A program made the position numbers and the translations under genes. Positions 26,564 to 36,678 of a DNA stretch of 61,836 nt are shown here, piece after piece. Under the pieces are notes generated by a model. It searched no databases, was not told the DNA's origin, and saw only the letters and a program-made list of their open reading frames with translations. Positions within the stretch are counted from its first letter, which is position 1; every line of letters begins with the position of its first letter. The DNA comes from Agrococcus sp. KRD186 (lineage in GTDB: Bacteria; Actinomycetota; Actinomycetes; Actinomycetales; Microbacteriaceae), in assembly GCF_017168255.1 (NCBI RefSeq), contig NZ_JABFAP010000001.1, forward strand, positions 2,179,847 through 2,241,682, in the 5' to 3' direction.

Positions 26564-27145
26564 ATGTTGCGCGTGTCAAGATCCGCGCCGTACCACCACG
26601 GCAACCTCGCCGAGACGCTCGAGCGCGCCGCGCTGGCGCTGCTCGAGACGCACACGGCGGCGGCGCTGAGCCTGCGCGAAGTCGCGCGGCAGGCGGGCGT
26701 GAGCCACAACGCCCCGTACCACCACTTCGGCGACCGGCAGGGCCTGCTCAAGCGCGTCGCCGAGCGGGCCATGGCCGAGCTGCTCGCGGCGCAGCAGCGA
26801 GCAGCCGAGGCCGCGCAGCTGCCCCGCGAGCGGCTGCTGGCAGTCGGCGCCGCCTACGTCGAGCACGCCCTCGCGCATCCGAACGCCTTCGCCGTCATCT
26901 TCGACCCCGACGTCTGCGAACCGGGCCACCCGACCGAGGCGATGGCGGTGAGCATCCGGGCCAACGAAGACCTGCTGACGGATGCGGTGGCCGCCTTCCG
27001 GCCGGAATCCTCGGCCGAGCAGACCTCGCTCTTCGGCGCCGCGCTGTGGGGCGCGGTGCACGGGCTGGCAACGCTCGCGACGGCCGGTCACCTGCCACGT
27101 GAGGCCCTGCGCCCCGCGCTCGACGCGCTGCTGCCGCGCGACTGA
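26564..27145 (+). CDS. TetR/AcrR-family regulator
   Basis: A 193-residue repressor. The helix-turn-helix is LSLREVARQAGVSHNAPYHHFGDRQGLLKRVAERAM, preceded by APYHHGNLAETLERAAL, as in the subfamily with a WHG-type ligand domain (GAALWGAVHGLATLATAGHL). It is divergent from the quinone reductase, which it probably controls along with itself. Start uncertain: a GTG at 26573 is equally possible and fits better if TAGCAT at 26560 is the -10 box. The inducer is unknown. Confidence 0.82.
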   Translation: MLRVSRSAPYHHGNLAETLERAALALLETHTAAALSLREVARQAGVSHNAPYHHFGDRQGLLKRVAERAMAELLAAQQRAAEAAQLPRERLLAVGAAYVEHALAHPNAFAVIFDPDVCEPGHPTEAMAVSIRANEDLLTDAVAAFRPESSAEQTSLFGAALWGAVHGLATLATAGHLPREALRPALDALLPRD

Positions 27146-27191
27146 GGCGGGGCGCCGGCGGCCGACAACCCGCCCCTGCCAGAGTGGTGCA

Positions 27192-27842
27192 ATGTCCGAG
27201 ACGCAGCGCAGCGATCCGCCCACCGAGCCGATCCGGTTCCCCGATCTCGACCGAGTGCGCGACGACCTGCGGGCCGACGCCGCTGCGGGGCACCTCGCGC
27301 TGTGGGGCACCTCGACCGTCGTCGACGAGCTCGCGGGCGTGCCGGTGCTCGAGCAGCAGCGCTTCGACCAGTTGCACGCCGCCGCCGGCATCCGCGCTCG
27401 ATTCCCGGTCGGCAATGCCGGTGTGCTGCACGTCTACGGCTATTGGTTCTCGACGATCGTGACGGCGCACGGGCTCAAGCGCGACCGCTGGGTCGACGGG
27501 CGGCTCGCCGGCGCGTTCGGGCTGGCGCCCGAGGGCTTCCATCTCGGCGACGGCCGCACGACGACTCTGCTGCGGCGAGTCACCGATGTCGCGCTGCCGC
27601 TGCTGCTCGATCCGCCCTGGGACGCCGCGACCGCAGACGTCGAGGTCGAGGGCCGCCACACCCGTACCGTCCTTCACCGTGCCGCCGGCGCGCGCACGAC
27701 CGCGCTGCTCTACGGCGTCGACGAGGGTGCAGGGCTGCGACTGATCACGACCTTCCCGGTCGACGGCGACCCGCAGCCGTTGCTCGACGCCTCCGTGGCA
27801 GTGCCGCGGCTGCGCTGGAATGCGGCACCCGCAGGATCGTAA
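27192..27842 (+). CDS. Conserved-looking protein of unknown function
   Basis: A 216-residue protein, soluble by sequence. Distinct segments include HLALWGTSTVVDELAGVPVLEQQRF, GNAGVLHVYGYWFSTI and LKRDRWVDGRLAGAFGL. I know no domain name for it. It follows the TetR gene by 46 bases and may share its transcript. Codon use matches the neighbours, so I consider it a real gene. The reading frame ends inside a PaaR-like half site. Confidence 0.65.
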   Translation: MSETQRSDPPTEPIRFPDLDRVRDDLRADAAAGHLALWGTSTVVDELAGVPVLEQQRFDQLHAAAGIRARFPVGNAGVLHVYGYWFSTIVTAHGLKRDRWVDGRLAGAFGLAPEGFHLGDGRTTTLLRRVTDVALPLLLDPPWDAATADVEVEGRHTRTVLHRAAGARTTALLYGVDEGAGLRLITTFPVDGDPQPLLDASVAVPRLRWNAAPAGS

Positions 27843-27852
27843 CCGAACGTTC
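27839..27852 (-). promoter_or_regulatory. PaaR-like operator half-site
   Basis: Read on the minus strand the site is GAACGTTCGGTTAC, which matches the paaA operator GAACGTTCGGTCAC at 13 of 14 bases. It sits just upstream of the -35 box of the phosphonate-type operon. It may be a third PaaR site or a chance match, since the core is a common TetR-type palindrome. Confidence 0.35.
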
Positions 27853-27861
27853 ACCTGCCCG

Positions 27862-27910
27862 TTGACGTTTCGTCCACGGAAAGGATCTACTTTGGATGCA
27901 TCGTCCAAAG
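27862..27910 (+). promoter_or_regulatory. Promoter and palindromic operator of the phn-type operon
   Basis: TTGACG (27862-27867) and TCTACT (27886-27891), 18 bases apart, form a promoter. Directly over the expected transcription start lies a perfect 7-bp inverted repeat, CTTTGGA-N7-TCCAAAG (27890-27910). The RpiR protein encoded at the end of the operon is the obvious candidate to bind it. Confidence 0.6.
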
Positions 27911-27922
27911 CAGAGGAGCATT

Positions 27923-28624
27923 GTGCGCCCCACGATCGTGTTCGACTTCGATGGCACCATCGCCATCGGGTCGGGTCCCCTGCTCGCCTACGCGCGCCTC
28001 GTCGCGCCGCACGCGAGCAGCGACTACCTGCACCGCGCGGAGGCAGCCCTCGAGGCGTTCGAGCGCGGCGATGGCGGCTACCGGGATGGCTATGACGTGG
28101 TGGGCTCGCTGGCGGCGGCCGACGGTGTGGGGCAGCAGCAGATGAGCGACGCCTATCTCGGCAGCCGCGCGCAGCTCGGCACCGAGCTCGCGCCGGTGAC
28201 GACCGTGCCTGAGCTCACCGCGTTCCTCGACCGCCTGCGGCAGCACGCCCGGCTCGAGCTGGCGACCAACGCGCCAGAGGCCGGTATCGACCGCGTGCTC
28301 GAGCTGTGGGGCGTGCGCGAGCGCTTCGACGCGCTGCACTTCGCTGTCGGCAAGCCTGCCGGCCTGAGGGCCGTGGTCGCGCGCGCGATCGAGCGCGGCC
28401 CGGTGCTGGCGGTCGGCGACATCGACGCGTTCGACCTCGCACCCGCACGCGCGCTGGGCGCCGACACCGCGCTCGTGGGCGCGACGGCCGCGTCATCGCC
28501 CGCATCGACGACGATGCGCGGCGCGAGCCTTGCCGACATCATCGTCGACATCGAGCACTGGGCCGCGTCCGCGGGTTCCAGCACCGCCGCGCCCTCCGGC
28601 GCATCCACCACCATCGAAAGGTAA
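27923..28624 (+). CDS. HAD-family phosphatase of the phn-type operon
   Basis: A 233-residue HAD hydrolase. Motif I is IVFDFDGTIAIG with the nucleophile Asp, motif II is LELATNAPE, and a VGDIDAFD segment supplies motif IV. An alpha-helical cap lies between motifs I and II. I chose the GTG at 27923 because GAGGAG sits four bases upstream; the ATG at 27896 lies inside the operator palindrome. It is the first gene of an operon with a phosphonate-type importer, so it may dephosphorylate or cleave the imported compound. It lacks clear phosphonatase (PhnX) features. Confidence 0.8.
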   Translation: MRPTIVFDFDGTIAIGSGPLLAYARLVAPHASSDYLHRAEAALEAFERGDGGYRDGYDVVGSLAAADGVGQQQMSDAYLGSRAQLGTELAPVTTVPELTAFLDRLRQHARLELATNAPEAGIDRVLELWGVRERFDALHFAVGKPAGLRAVVARAIERGPVLAVGDIDAFDLAPARALGADTALVGATAASSPASTTMRGASLADIIVDIEHWAASAGSSTAAPSGASTTIER

Positions 28625-28632
28625 GACTGAGC

Positions 28633-29637
28633 ATGCGCAAGACCCTCGTCACCACCAGCACCCTCACGGTCGCTGCGCTCGCCCTGGTGGGCTGCAGCAG
28701 TCCCGCCGCGTCCGAAGGCGGCGACGCCGCTGCCCCCGATTCGATCACCATCTCGCTCGTGCCCTCCGTCGAGGGCGAAGACCTCGCCGAGGCGCTCGAC
28801 CCGCTCACCGCCTATCTCTCTGAGAACCTCGGCATCGAGGTCAACGGCGTCGTCGCCACCGATTACTCCGCCACCGTCGAGGCGCTCGGCGCTGACCAGG
28901 CGCAGGTCATCATCACCGACGCCGGCTCGCTCTACAACGCCACCGAGCGCTACGACGCCGAGCTCGTGCTCCGCGACGTGCGCTTCGGAGCCACGTCCTA
29001 CGCATCCGTCGCGTACACCAACAACCCCGACAAGTACTGCGAAGACGAGCCGGTGATGGCGACCTACGACGCCAGCGGCATCGAGCTGTCGTACTGCAAC
29101 GGCATCGAGGCGGCGGGCGAGAGCTCGTTCGGCCAGGGACCGGCGGGCGTCGACGCGTTCGCGAGCATCACCGAGGGCACCGAGGTCGCGCTGCAGGCCG
29201 CCACCTCGCCGGCCGGGTACCAGTATCCGGTGGTCGCGATGCGCGCGGCGGGCATCGACACCGACACGGGCATCACGCAGATTCCCGTCGAGGGCAACAA
29301 CAACGCGGTGCTGGCAGTCCACAACGGCGACGCCGAGGTGGGCTTCGGGTATTGGGACGCACGCACGACCGTGGCCGAAGAGGCACCGGACGTGGCCGAG
29401 CAGGTCGTCGCCTTCGCCTACACCGAGATGATCCCCAACGGCGGCGTGGCGGTCTCGTCGTCGCTGCCGGACGAGCTGGTCACCGAGCTCACGACGCTGA
29501 TGGACGAGTACGCCGACTCCTCGGAGGAAGCCGCTGCGGTGATGTTCGAGCTCGTGGGCCTGTCGGACTGGACGAGCGAGACCGCCGACGAGGAGATCAC
29601 CCGCTACGGCGAGATCCTCGAGCAGTTCTCGAACTGA
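28633..29637 (+). CDS. phnD: Phosphonate/phosphite-type ABC transporter substrate-binding lipoprotein
   Basis: A 334-residue lipoprotein. The signal peptide ends in LALVGCSS, so the Cys at about residue 21 is lipidated. The PhnD fold is suggested by [54 protein letters not shown] and [14 protein letters not shown]. Internal Cys residues (KYCEDEP and LSYCNG) could form a disulfide. It captures a phosphonate, phosphite or similar oxyanion outside the cell and passes it to PhnE. It starts eight bases after the HAD gene. Confidence 0.88.
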   Translation: MRKTLVTTSTLTVAALALVGCSSPAASEGGDAAAPDSITISLVPSVEGEDLAEALDPLTAYLSENLGIEVNGVVATDYSATVEALGADQAQVIITDAGSLYNATERYDAELVLRDVRFGATSYASVAYTNNPDKYCEDEPVMATYDASGIELSYCNGIEAAGESSFGQGPAGVDAFASITEGTEVALQAATSPAGYQYPVVAMRAAGIDTDTGITQIPVEGNNNAVLAVHNGDAEVGFGYWDARTTVAEEAPDVAEQVVAFAYTEMIPNGGVAVSSSLPDELVTELTTLMDEYADSSEEAAAVMFELVGLSDWTSETADEEITRYGEILEQFSN

Positions 29638-29654
29638 CCGACCGGAGGCACTGG

Positions 29655-30482
29655 ATGCATCTCCCCGCACGGGACGCGGAGGCCGGGCAGACCCCGGCCT
29701 CCGCGTCGTGGCACGTCGAGCTCGACCGCGTGTCCGTCACCTATCCCAACGGCACGCAGGCGCTTCGCGACGTCTCGCTGCGCATCGAGCCGGGCGAGAT
29801 GGTCTCGATCGTCGGCCTCTCCGGCTCCGGCAAGTCGACGCTCATCCGAACCATCAACGGCCTGGTCGCGACGACGGCCGGCAGCGTCGAGGTCGGCCCG
29901 CACCGCATCACCGAGCTGCGTGGACGCGCGCTGCGGGAGGCGCGCGGCCACATCGGCATGATCTTCCAGGGCTTCAACCTCGCCGAGCGCACGGATGTGT
30001 TCCACAACGTGCTCGTCGGGCGCTTCGCGCACTCCTCCCAGCTGCGCACGCTGCTGGGCATCCCGACCGCGCACGACAAGGAGCTCGCGCTGCGCGCGCT
30101 CGACTCGGTCGGCATGCTCGAGAAGGTGTGGACCCGGGCCGGCTCGCTCTCTGGCGGGCAGCAGCAGCGCGTCGCGATCGCCCGCGCACTCACCCAGGAG
30201 CCGAGCGTGATGCTCGCCGACGAGCCGGTGGCGAGCCTCGACCCGCCCACGGCGCACTCGGTGATGGGTGACCTGCGCCGCATCAACCAGGAGCGCGGGC
30301 TGACGGTGATGGTCAACATCCACCTGATGGACATCGCGCGGCAGTACACGACGCGCATGATCGGGCTGCGTGGGGGCGAGGTCGTCTACGACGGCCCCGC
30401 GCACGAGGCGCAGGATGCCGATTTCGAGAAGATCTACGGCAGGCCCGTGCGGCCGCAGGACCGGCTGGGCGCGCCCGCATGA
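29655..30482 (+). CDS. phnC: Phosphonate-type ABC transporter ATP-binding protein
   Basis: A 275-residue ATPase. Walker [11 protein letters not shown]-loop IFQGFN, signature [15 protein letters not shown], Walker [13 protein letters not shown] and the switch His in VNIHLMDIA are all present. The family-typical [16 protein letters not shown] segment supports PhnC. It energises the two PhnE-type permeases encoded next and overlaps the first by ATGA. Confidence 0.92.
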   Translation: MHLPARDAEAGQTPASASWHVELDRVSVTYPNGTQALRDVSLRIEPGEMVSIVGLSGSGKSTLIRTINGLVATTAGSVEVGPHRITELRGRALREARGHIGMIFQGFNLAERTDVFHNVLVGRFAHSSQLRTLLGIPTAHDKELALRALDSVGMLEKVWTRAGSLSGGQQQRVAIARALTQEPSVMLADEPVASLDPPTAHSVMGDLRRINQERGLTVMVNIHLMDIARQYTTRMIGLRGGEVVYDGPAHEAQDADFEKIYGRPVRPQDRLGAPA

Positions 30483-31285
30483 GCACAGCCAGCACGCTCG
30501 CCGTCCCCGTGCGGCCGACGCACCGGGCGCGCACAGCCGCGATCGTCGCGGCGTTCGCGGCGTTCACCGTCGCGACCTGCCTGCCCGCGATCGGCGGCAT
30601 CGAGCTCGACCTGGCGGCCCTGGTGCGCAACTGGCAGAACGGCGTCGACAAGCTGCTGCAGCTGCTGCAGCCGAACTTCGCCTTCTTCCCCCGCACCGTC
30701 GCGCCGATGCTCGAGACGCTGCAGATGGCGCTCGTCGGCGCGGCCGGTGCCGCCGCCGTCTCGGTGCCGCTGACGCTCTGGGCGGCGAAGGTCACGAACC
30801 AGAACGCGATCGGCCGCAGCATCGTGCGCACGGCCGTCAACGTCGTGCGTGCCGTGCCCGACCTCGTCTACGCGACGGTGCTCGTCGCCATGGTGGGCGT
30901 CGGTGCGCTGCCGGGCGTGCTCACCCTGTTCCTGTTCAACATCGGCATCATCGTCAAGCTCGTCTCCGAGGCCATCGACTCTGCCGACCACGGCTACATG
31001 GAGGCCGGTCGTGCGGCGGGCGGCACGCAGCTGCAGATCAACCGCGTCACGGCGCTGCCGCAGACCTGGCCGCTGTTCGCCAACCAGTGGCTCTACGTGC
31101 TCGAGCTCAACGTGCGCATCTCCGCCATCCTGGGCCTCGTCGGCGCGGGCGGCATCGGCCGCATCCTCGACGAGCGTCGCGCCTTCTACGCCTACGACGA
31201 CGTCTCCCTCATCATCCTCGAGATCCTCGTCGTGGTGATCGTCATCGAAGTGTTCTCCAACATGCTGCGGCGGCGGCTCGCATGA
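30479..31285 (+). CDS. phnE: Phosphonate-type ABC transporter permease 1
   Basis: A 268-residue inner-membrane permease with about six helices. The EAA-like loop that contacts PhnC reads [28 protein letters not shown], followed by [23 protein letters not shown], typical of PhnE. It overlaps phnC and the second permease by ATGA. Two different permease genes suggest a heterodimeric channel. Confidence 0.9.
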   Translation: MSTASTLAVPVRPTHRARTAAIVAAFAAFTVATCLPAIGGIELDLAALVRNWQNGVDKLLQLLQPNFAFFPRTVAPMLETLQMALVGAAGAAAVSVPLTLWAAKVTNQNAIGRSIVRTAVNVVRAVPDLVYATVLVAMVGVGALPGVLTLFLFNIGIIVKLVSEAIDSADHGYMEAGRAAGGTQLQINRVTALPQTWPLFANQWLYVLELNVRISAILGLVGAGGIGRILDERRAFYAYDDVSLIILEILVVVIVIEVFSNMLRRRLA

Positions 31286-32136
31286 CCGTCACCACCGCCG
31301 AGCCGCGCACGCTCGCCGAGACGGCACTGCCGGTGCCGCCGCGTCCCTCACGCCTATGGCCGACGCTGATCGCAACCGCCGTCGGCGTCATCATCCTCGC
31401 CTCCGGCGCCGGCCTGCAGATCAGCTGGGCCGAGCTGCCGACACTGCCCGCGAAGGTCGCCGAGTACCTGCGGCTGATGTTCGCCGCGCCGAACTGGGAG
31501 AAGCTGCCGCGGGCGCTCGAGGAGACCTGGCGATCGATCTCGATGGCATGGATCGGCGCGATCCTCTGCGTGGTCATCTCCATCCCGCTGGGCATCCTGG
31601 CGGCGAACGGCGTCGGCCCGCGCTGGCTGCGCACGATCCTCCGCGGGATGTTCGCGGTCATCCGGGCCGTGCCCGAGGTGATCATCGCGCTCGTCCTGCT
31701 GACCGTCACGGGCCTCACGCCGCTCACCGGCGCCCTCGCGCTCGGCATCGCCGGCATCGGCACGCAGGGCAAGTGGGTGTACGAGACGATCGAGTCGACC
31801 CGCTCCGGTGCCACGGAGGCCGTGCGCGCGGCAGGCGGCACGACGGCGCAGGTGGCGCGGTGGGCGCTCTGGCCAGCGGCAGCGCCGTCGCTCATGTCCT
31901 TCGCGCTCTACCGCTTCGAGATCAACATCCGCACCTCCGCCGTGCTCGGGCTCGTGGGCGCCGGAGGCATAGGCAGCATGCTCTCGAACTACACGAACTT
32001 CCGCGAATGGGACACAGTAGGGATGCTGTTGATCGTGGTGGTCGCAGCGACGATGCTGATGGATGCGATCTCCGGAGCGATCCGGCGCCGCATCATGGAA
32101 GGAGCCCGATCCCGTGGCCTGGGCCGGAACAGCTGA
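31282..32136 (+). CDS. phnE: Phosphonate-type ABC transporter permease 2
   Basis: A 284-residue paralogue of the preceding permease. It keeps the coupling loop STRSGATEAVRAAGGTTAQVARWALWP and the ending [25 protein letters not shown]. Its N-terminus carries a Pro-rich segment before the first helix. It would pair with the upstream permease around one PhnC dimer. Its 3' end overlaps the RpiR gene by 23 bases. Confidence 0.9.
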   Translation: MTVTTAEPRTLAETALPVPPRPSRLWPTLIATAVGVIILASGAGLQISWAELPTLPAKVAEYLRLMFAAPNWEKLPRALEETWRSISMAWIGAILCVVISIPLGILAANGVGPRWLRTILRGMFAVIRAVPEVIIALVLLTVTGLTPLTGALALGIAGIGTQGKWVYETIESTRSGATEAVRAAGGTTAQVARWALWPAAAPSLMSFALYRFEINIRTSAVLGLVGAGGIGSMLSNYTNFREWDTVGMLLIVVVAATMLMDAISGAIRRRIMEGARSRGLGRNS

Positions 32137-32980
32137 CGCGTCACCGAGTACGCGCATCGGGTCGCTGCGCCCCTCGATGCTGCCCACCGAGCAGCGAGTG
32201 GTCGACGCGGTCGTCGCCGATCGCAGCGGCACGGTCGAGCGCACGGCGCAAGAGCTCGCCGATGTCGTGGGTGTCGGCCGCACGACCGTCATCCGTGCGG
32301 CGCAGGCGCTCGGCTACGACGGCTACCCGCAGCTGCGCGTGGCGGTTGCGCGCGAGCTCGCTCTCGAGCAGTCGCATGCGGTGCCGGAGGACGGGGATGC
32401 CTCCCTGACGGGGTCGCTGCGCACCGCAGCGCACCGGTTCGGCGCGAAGCTCGTCGACTCGATCGCGGCGCTGACCGAGGAGGCGGTGACGGCGTTCGTC
32501 GACGTCGTCGACCAGGCCGATCGGGTGCTGGTGATCGCCAACGGGCTCTCAGTGCCGCTCGCGATGGATCTGATGCTGCGCCTCAACGCCGCGGGCCGCC
32601 CTGCCGAGCAGCTCTTCGACGCGCTGGCGCAGCAGATCTCCGCACGCCAGCTCGGCCCCGCATCCGCCTGCGTGGTGATCTCCGGCTCCGGCGACAACCG
32701 CGCCTCCCTCGACGCGATCCGCGCGGCACGGGCGAGTGGCGCGCGCGTGCTCGCGATCACCTCGTTCGCTCGCTCGCCCGTCGCCGAGGCGGCTGACGTG
32801 ACGCTGGTCGTGCCGCCGGTCAACGACAGCTTCCACGATGAGCTGGTGCACACCTCGCGGGCGGCGCTACTGCTGCTGGGTGAGCAGCTCGTGGCACTGC
32901 TCATCCGGCAGCGCGGGGATCGCGGGCGCGACGCCAGGGCGGCCTCGCTGTCGGTGCTGGGCGGCTCGCTGCAGGAGTGA
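32114..32980 (+). CDS. RpiR/MurR-family regulator with SIS domain
   Basis: A 288-residue regulator. The N-terminal helix-turn-helix (TEQRVVDAVVADRSGTVERTAQELADVVGVGRTTVIRAAQALGYDGYPQLR) is RpiR-like. The C-terminal SIS domain (about residues 130-260: VLVIANGLSVPLAMDLMLRL, VVISGSGDNRASLDAIRAARASGARVLAIT) binds sugar phosphates in known members. I chose the GTG at 32114, ten bases after AAGGAG and inside phnE. A sugar-phosphate sensor at the end of a phosphonate-type import operon suggests that the imported or derived ligand is a phosphorylated organic compound. Confidence 0.88.
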   Translation: MAWAGTADASPSTRIGSLRPSMLPTEQRVVDAVVADRSGTVERTAQELADVVGVGRTTVIRAAQALGYDGYPQLRVAVARELALEQSHAVPEDGDASLTGSLRTAAHRFGAKLVDSIAALTEEAVTAFVDVVDQADRVLVIANGLSVPLAMDLMLRLNAAGRPAEQLFDALAQQISARQLGPASACVVISGSGDNRASLDAIRAARASGARVLAITSFARSPVAEAADVTLVVPPVNDSFHDELVHTSRAALLLLGEQLVALLIRQRGDRGRDARAASLSVLGGSLQE

Positions 32981-32997
32981 GCGTCGCTGCCTTCACT

Positions 32998-33018
32998 GCG
33001 GCAGGCTCGGCCTGCCGC
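32998..33018 (+). terminator. Hairpin after the rpiR gene
   Basis: GCGGCAGG-CTCGG-CCTGCCGC is a perfect 8-bp stem with a 5-base loop, 18 bases after the RpiR stop. There is no T-run, as is common in GC-rich actinobacteria. Confidence 0.5.
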
Positions 33019-33051
33019 GTCTTCTCGCTCGCAAAGCACAGCGAGCAACGC

Positions 33052-33102
33052 AGAACCGGTACCGGATGGCCGCCCCGAGGGGGACCATGCGGTACCGGTT
33101 CT
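33052..33102. terminator. Large inverted repeat between convergent genes
   Basis: AGAACCGGTACCG (33052-33064) is exactly mirrored by CGGTACCGGTTCT (33090-33102), and a smaller GCCCC/GGGGG hairpin lies inside. It sits between rpiR and the convergent LysM gene and probably ends transcription from both sides, though its length and inner symmetry go beyond a simple terminator. Confidence 0.6.
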
Positions 33103-33141
33103 CTGCAGGACGGTTCGCTGCAGACCGCGCTGCGGTGAGGG

Positions 33142-34696
<1,555 letters not shown>

Positions 34697-34716
34697 CGGA
34701 GCAATCCTCTCAGCCA

Positions 34717-34757
34717 GGTCTCGAGACGCGTGCGCCGTTGGCGCGCGCTCCTCGACC
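34717..34757. repeat. Diverged GGTCTCGAGACG...CTCCTCGACC repeat
   Basis: Lies between paaK and paaR. GGTCTCGAGACGCG, then a GCGCC/GGCGC core, then CTCCTCGACC. Same general design as the repeats at 22294-22390 and 4262-4306. Confidence 0.55.
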
Positions 34758-34764
34758 GGCAGCA

Positions 34765-36111
34765 TCAGCGCAGGTCGTAGACGCGCTTGTACTTGCCCTC
34801 CGAGCGGGGCAGCGAGCCGCACTCCACGATCTGCACCTTCACCGAGGTGCCGATGCGGTCCTTGATGCGCACACGCAGGATGTGGGCAGCGGCCTCGGAG
34901 ACCTCGTGCGGCAAGTGCGGCTCCGGCTCGATCTTCACCGTCATCTGGTCCATCCGACCCGAGCGCGTGAGCTCGAGGATGAAGTGCGGCGTGAGGTGCT
35001 CGATCGCGAGCGCGATCTCCTCGATCTGGGTCGGGAAGAGGTTGACGCCGCGCAGGATGATCATGTCGTCGTTGCGGCCGGTGATCTTCTCGATGCGGCG
35101 CATGGTGGGCTGCGCGCTGCCCGGCAGCAGCCGGCTCAGGTCGCGCGTGCGGTAGCGCAGCACCGGAAACGCGCGCTTCGTCAGCGACGTGAACACCAGC
35201 TCGCCCACTTCGCCATCGGGCAGCACCTCGCCCGTCTCGCCGTCGATGATCTCGGGCAGGAAGTGGTCCTCCCAGATCGTGGGCCCGTCCTTGGTGGAGG
35301 CGAACTCGCTGCCGACGCCCGGCCCCATGACCTCGGACAGGCCGTAGATGTCGACGGCGTCCAGACCCATCCGCTGCTCGAGCTCTGCCCGCATCTCGTT
35401 GGTCCACGGCTCGGCGCCGCAGATCGCGACCTTGAGCGACGTCTCGCGCGGGTCGAGGCCGGCATCCTCGAACGCGTCGGCGATCGTCAGCAGGTATGAC
35501 GGCGTGCACATGATCGCGTCCGGCTCGAAGTCGCGGATGAGCTGCACCTGCCGCACCGTCTGCCCGCCGGAGACGGGGATGGCGGTCGCACCCAGCCGCT
35601 CGATGCCGGCGTGGGCGCCCAGCCCGCCGGTGAAGAGGCCGTAGCCGTAGGCGTTGTGCACCTTCATGCCAGGGCGCACGCCGGCGGCACGCAGCGAGCG
35701 CGCGACGACCTCGGCCCAGTTGTCGAGATCGCCCTGCGTGTAGCCGACCACGGTCGGCCGCCCGGTGGTGCCCGAGGAGGCGTGGATGCGCGCGACCTCG
35801 CCCATCGGCACCGCGAACATGCCGAAGGGGTACGACTGGCGCAGATCCTCCTTGGTCGTGAACGGCAGCCTCGCGAGGTCGTCGAGCGAGCGGATGTCGT
35901 CGGGGCCGACACCCGCCTCGTCGAGCTTCGCGGTGTAGGTCGGCACATTGTCGTAGGCGTGCCGCACGGTCTGCTGCAGGCGGGTCAGCTGCAACGTGCG
36001 CAGCTCGTCGAGCGAGAGCCGCTCGCCGCTGTCTCTCAGATCATCCGTGGCGCGCAGATCCGGCTCACGCCCGTCGTCACTGGCAAGAAGGTGGTCGGAT
36101 GCGGTGCTCAT
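34765..36111 (-). CDS. paaK: Phenylacetate-CoA ligase
   Basis: A 448-residue AMP-forming ligase that activates phenylacetate to phenylacetyl-CoA, the first step of the pathway. The ATP loop is ASSGTTGRPTVVGYT, then NAYGYGLFTGGLGAHAG, IYGLSEVMGPGV, and the C-terminal TGRNDDMIILRGVNLFPTQIE with the catalytic Lys in SEGKYKRV. Length and motifs fit PaaK. It overlaps paaI by four bases and runs leftward, divergent from paaABCDE. Confidence 0.94.
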   Translation of the reverse strand: MSTASDHLLASDDGREPDLRATDDLRDSGERLSLDELRTLQLTRLQQTVRHAYDNVPTYTAKLDEAGVGPDDIRSLDDLARLPFTTKEDLRQSYPFGMFAVPMGEVARIHASSGTTGRPTVVGYTQGDLDNWAEVVARSLRAAGVRPGMKVHNAYGYGLFTGGLGAHAGIERLGATAIPVSGGQTVRQVQLIRDFEPDAIMCTPSYLLTIADAFEDAGLDPRETSLKVAICGAEPWTNEMRAELEQRMGLDAVDIYGLSEVMGPGVGSEFASTKDGPTIWEDHFLPEIIDGETGEVLPDGEVGELVFTSLTKRAFPVLRYRTRDLSRLLPGSAQPTMRRIEKITGRNDDMIILRGVNLFPTQIEEIALAIEHLTPHFILELTRSGRMDQMTVKIEPEPHLPHEVSEAAAHILRVRIKDRIGTSVKVQIVECGSLPRSEGKYKRVYDLR

Positions 36112-36554
36112 GCGGGCCCTCCAGGTCCGGTCGGCGCGGTGCGGTTGGTGGTGAAGGAGCGGCCGCGGAACTCGGCGACCGTCTCCCCGGTCTCATCGAC
36201 GATGGACACGTCGTAGATGCCGTTGCGGCCGCTCTTCCAGCGGCGCTCGGCGGTGGCGGTGAGCGTCTGGCCGGCGTGCGTGGCCTTCGCGAAGGTGATG
36301 TCGGCGCCCGAGGCGACCGTCACGTACTCATCCTCGTTGCAGGCGTAGGCGAAGGCGGTGTCGGCGAGCGTGAACACCAGCCCGCCGTGCGTCATGCCGA
36401 AGCCGTTCACCATGCTCTCGGCAATCAGCATCGTCAGCACCGCGCGGCCGCGCTCGAGCTCGGCGATCTCGATGCCGAAGGCCTCCTTCGCGCGGTCGGT
36501 CTCGGCCATGATCGTGGCCAGCCACGACTCGTCCCTCGTCGTCTCCTGCGGCAT
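36108..36554 (-). CDS. paaI: Hydroxyphenylacetyl-CoA thioesterase
   Basis: A 148-residue hot-dog thioesterase. NGFGMTHGGLVFTLADTAFAYACN carries the catalytic Asp and matches PaaI closely. It removes CoA from dead-end ring-hydroxylated products and so rescues the CoA pool. I chose the ATG at 36554 because GGAG lies seven bases upstream. Its stop overlaps the paaK start. It is divergent from paaA across the operator region. Confidence 0.9.
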   Translation of the reverse strand: MPQETTRDESWLATIMAETDRAKEAFGIEIAELERGRAVLTMLIAESMVNGFGMTHGGLVFTLADTAFAYACNEDEYVTVASGADITFAKATHAGQTLTATAERRWKSGRNGIYDVSIVDETGETVAEFRGRSFTTNRTAPTGPGGPA

Positions 36555-36615
36555 GCGCGCTCCATTGCGTCGGCGTTCTCGGCAGGGGCCGTTGCAGGCC
36601 CGCACGGGGCGAGTC

Positions 36616-36646
36616 TATACTTACTGAACGTTCGGTCACTAATTCG
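36616..36646 (+). promoter_or_regulatory. paaA promoter with PaaR-type operator
   Basis: TATACT (36616-36621) is a good -10 box, and the operator follows at once: GAACGTTCGGTCAC then TAATTCG (36626-36646). It therefore covers the transcription start, ideal for repression. The same 21 bases, with one change, occur at 19247-19267. The palindromic half GAACGTTC is TetR-like. Confidence 0.75.
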
Positions 36647-36678
36647 TTTCCGGACGCGACCACAGGAGGAAGTCGACG

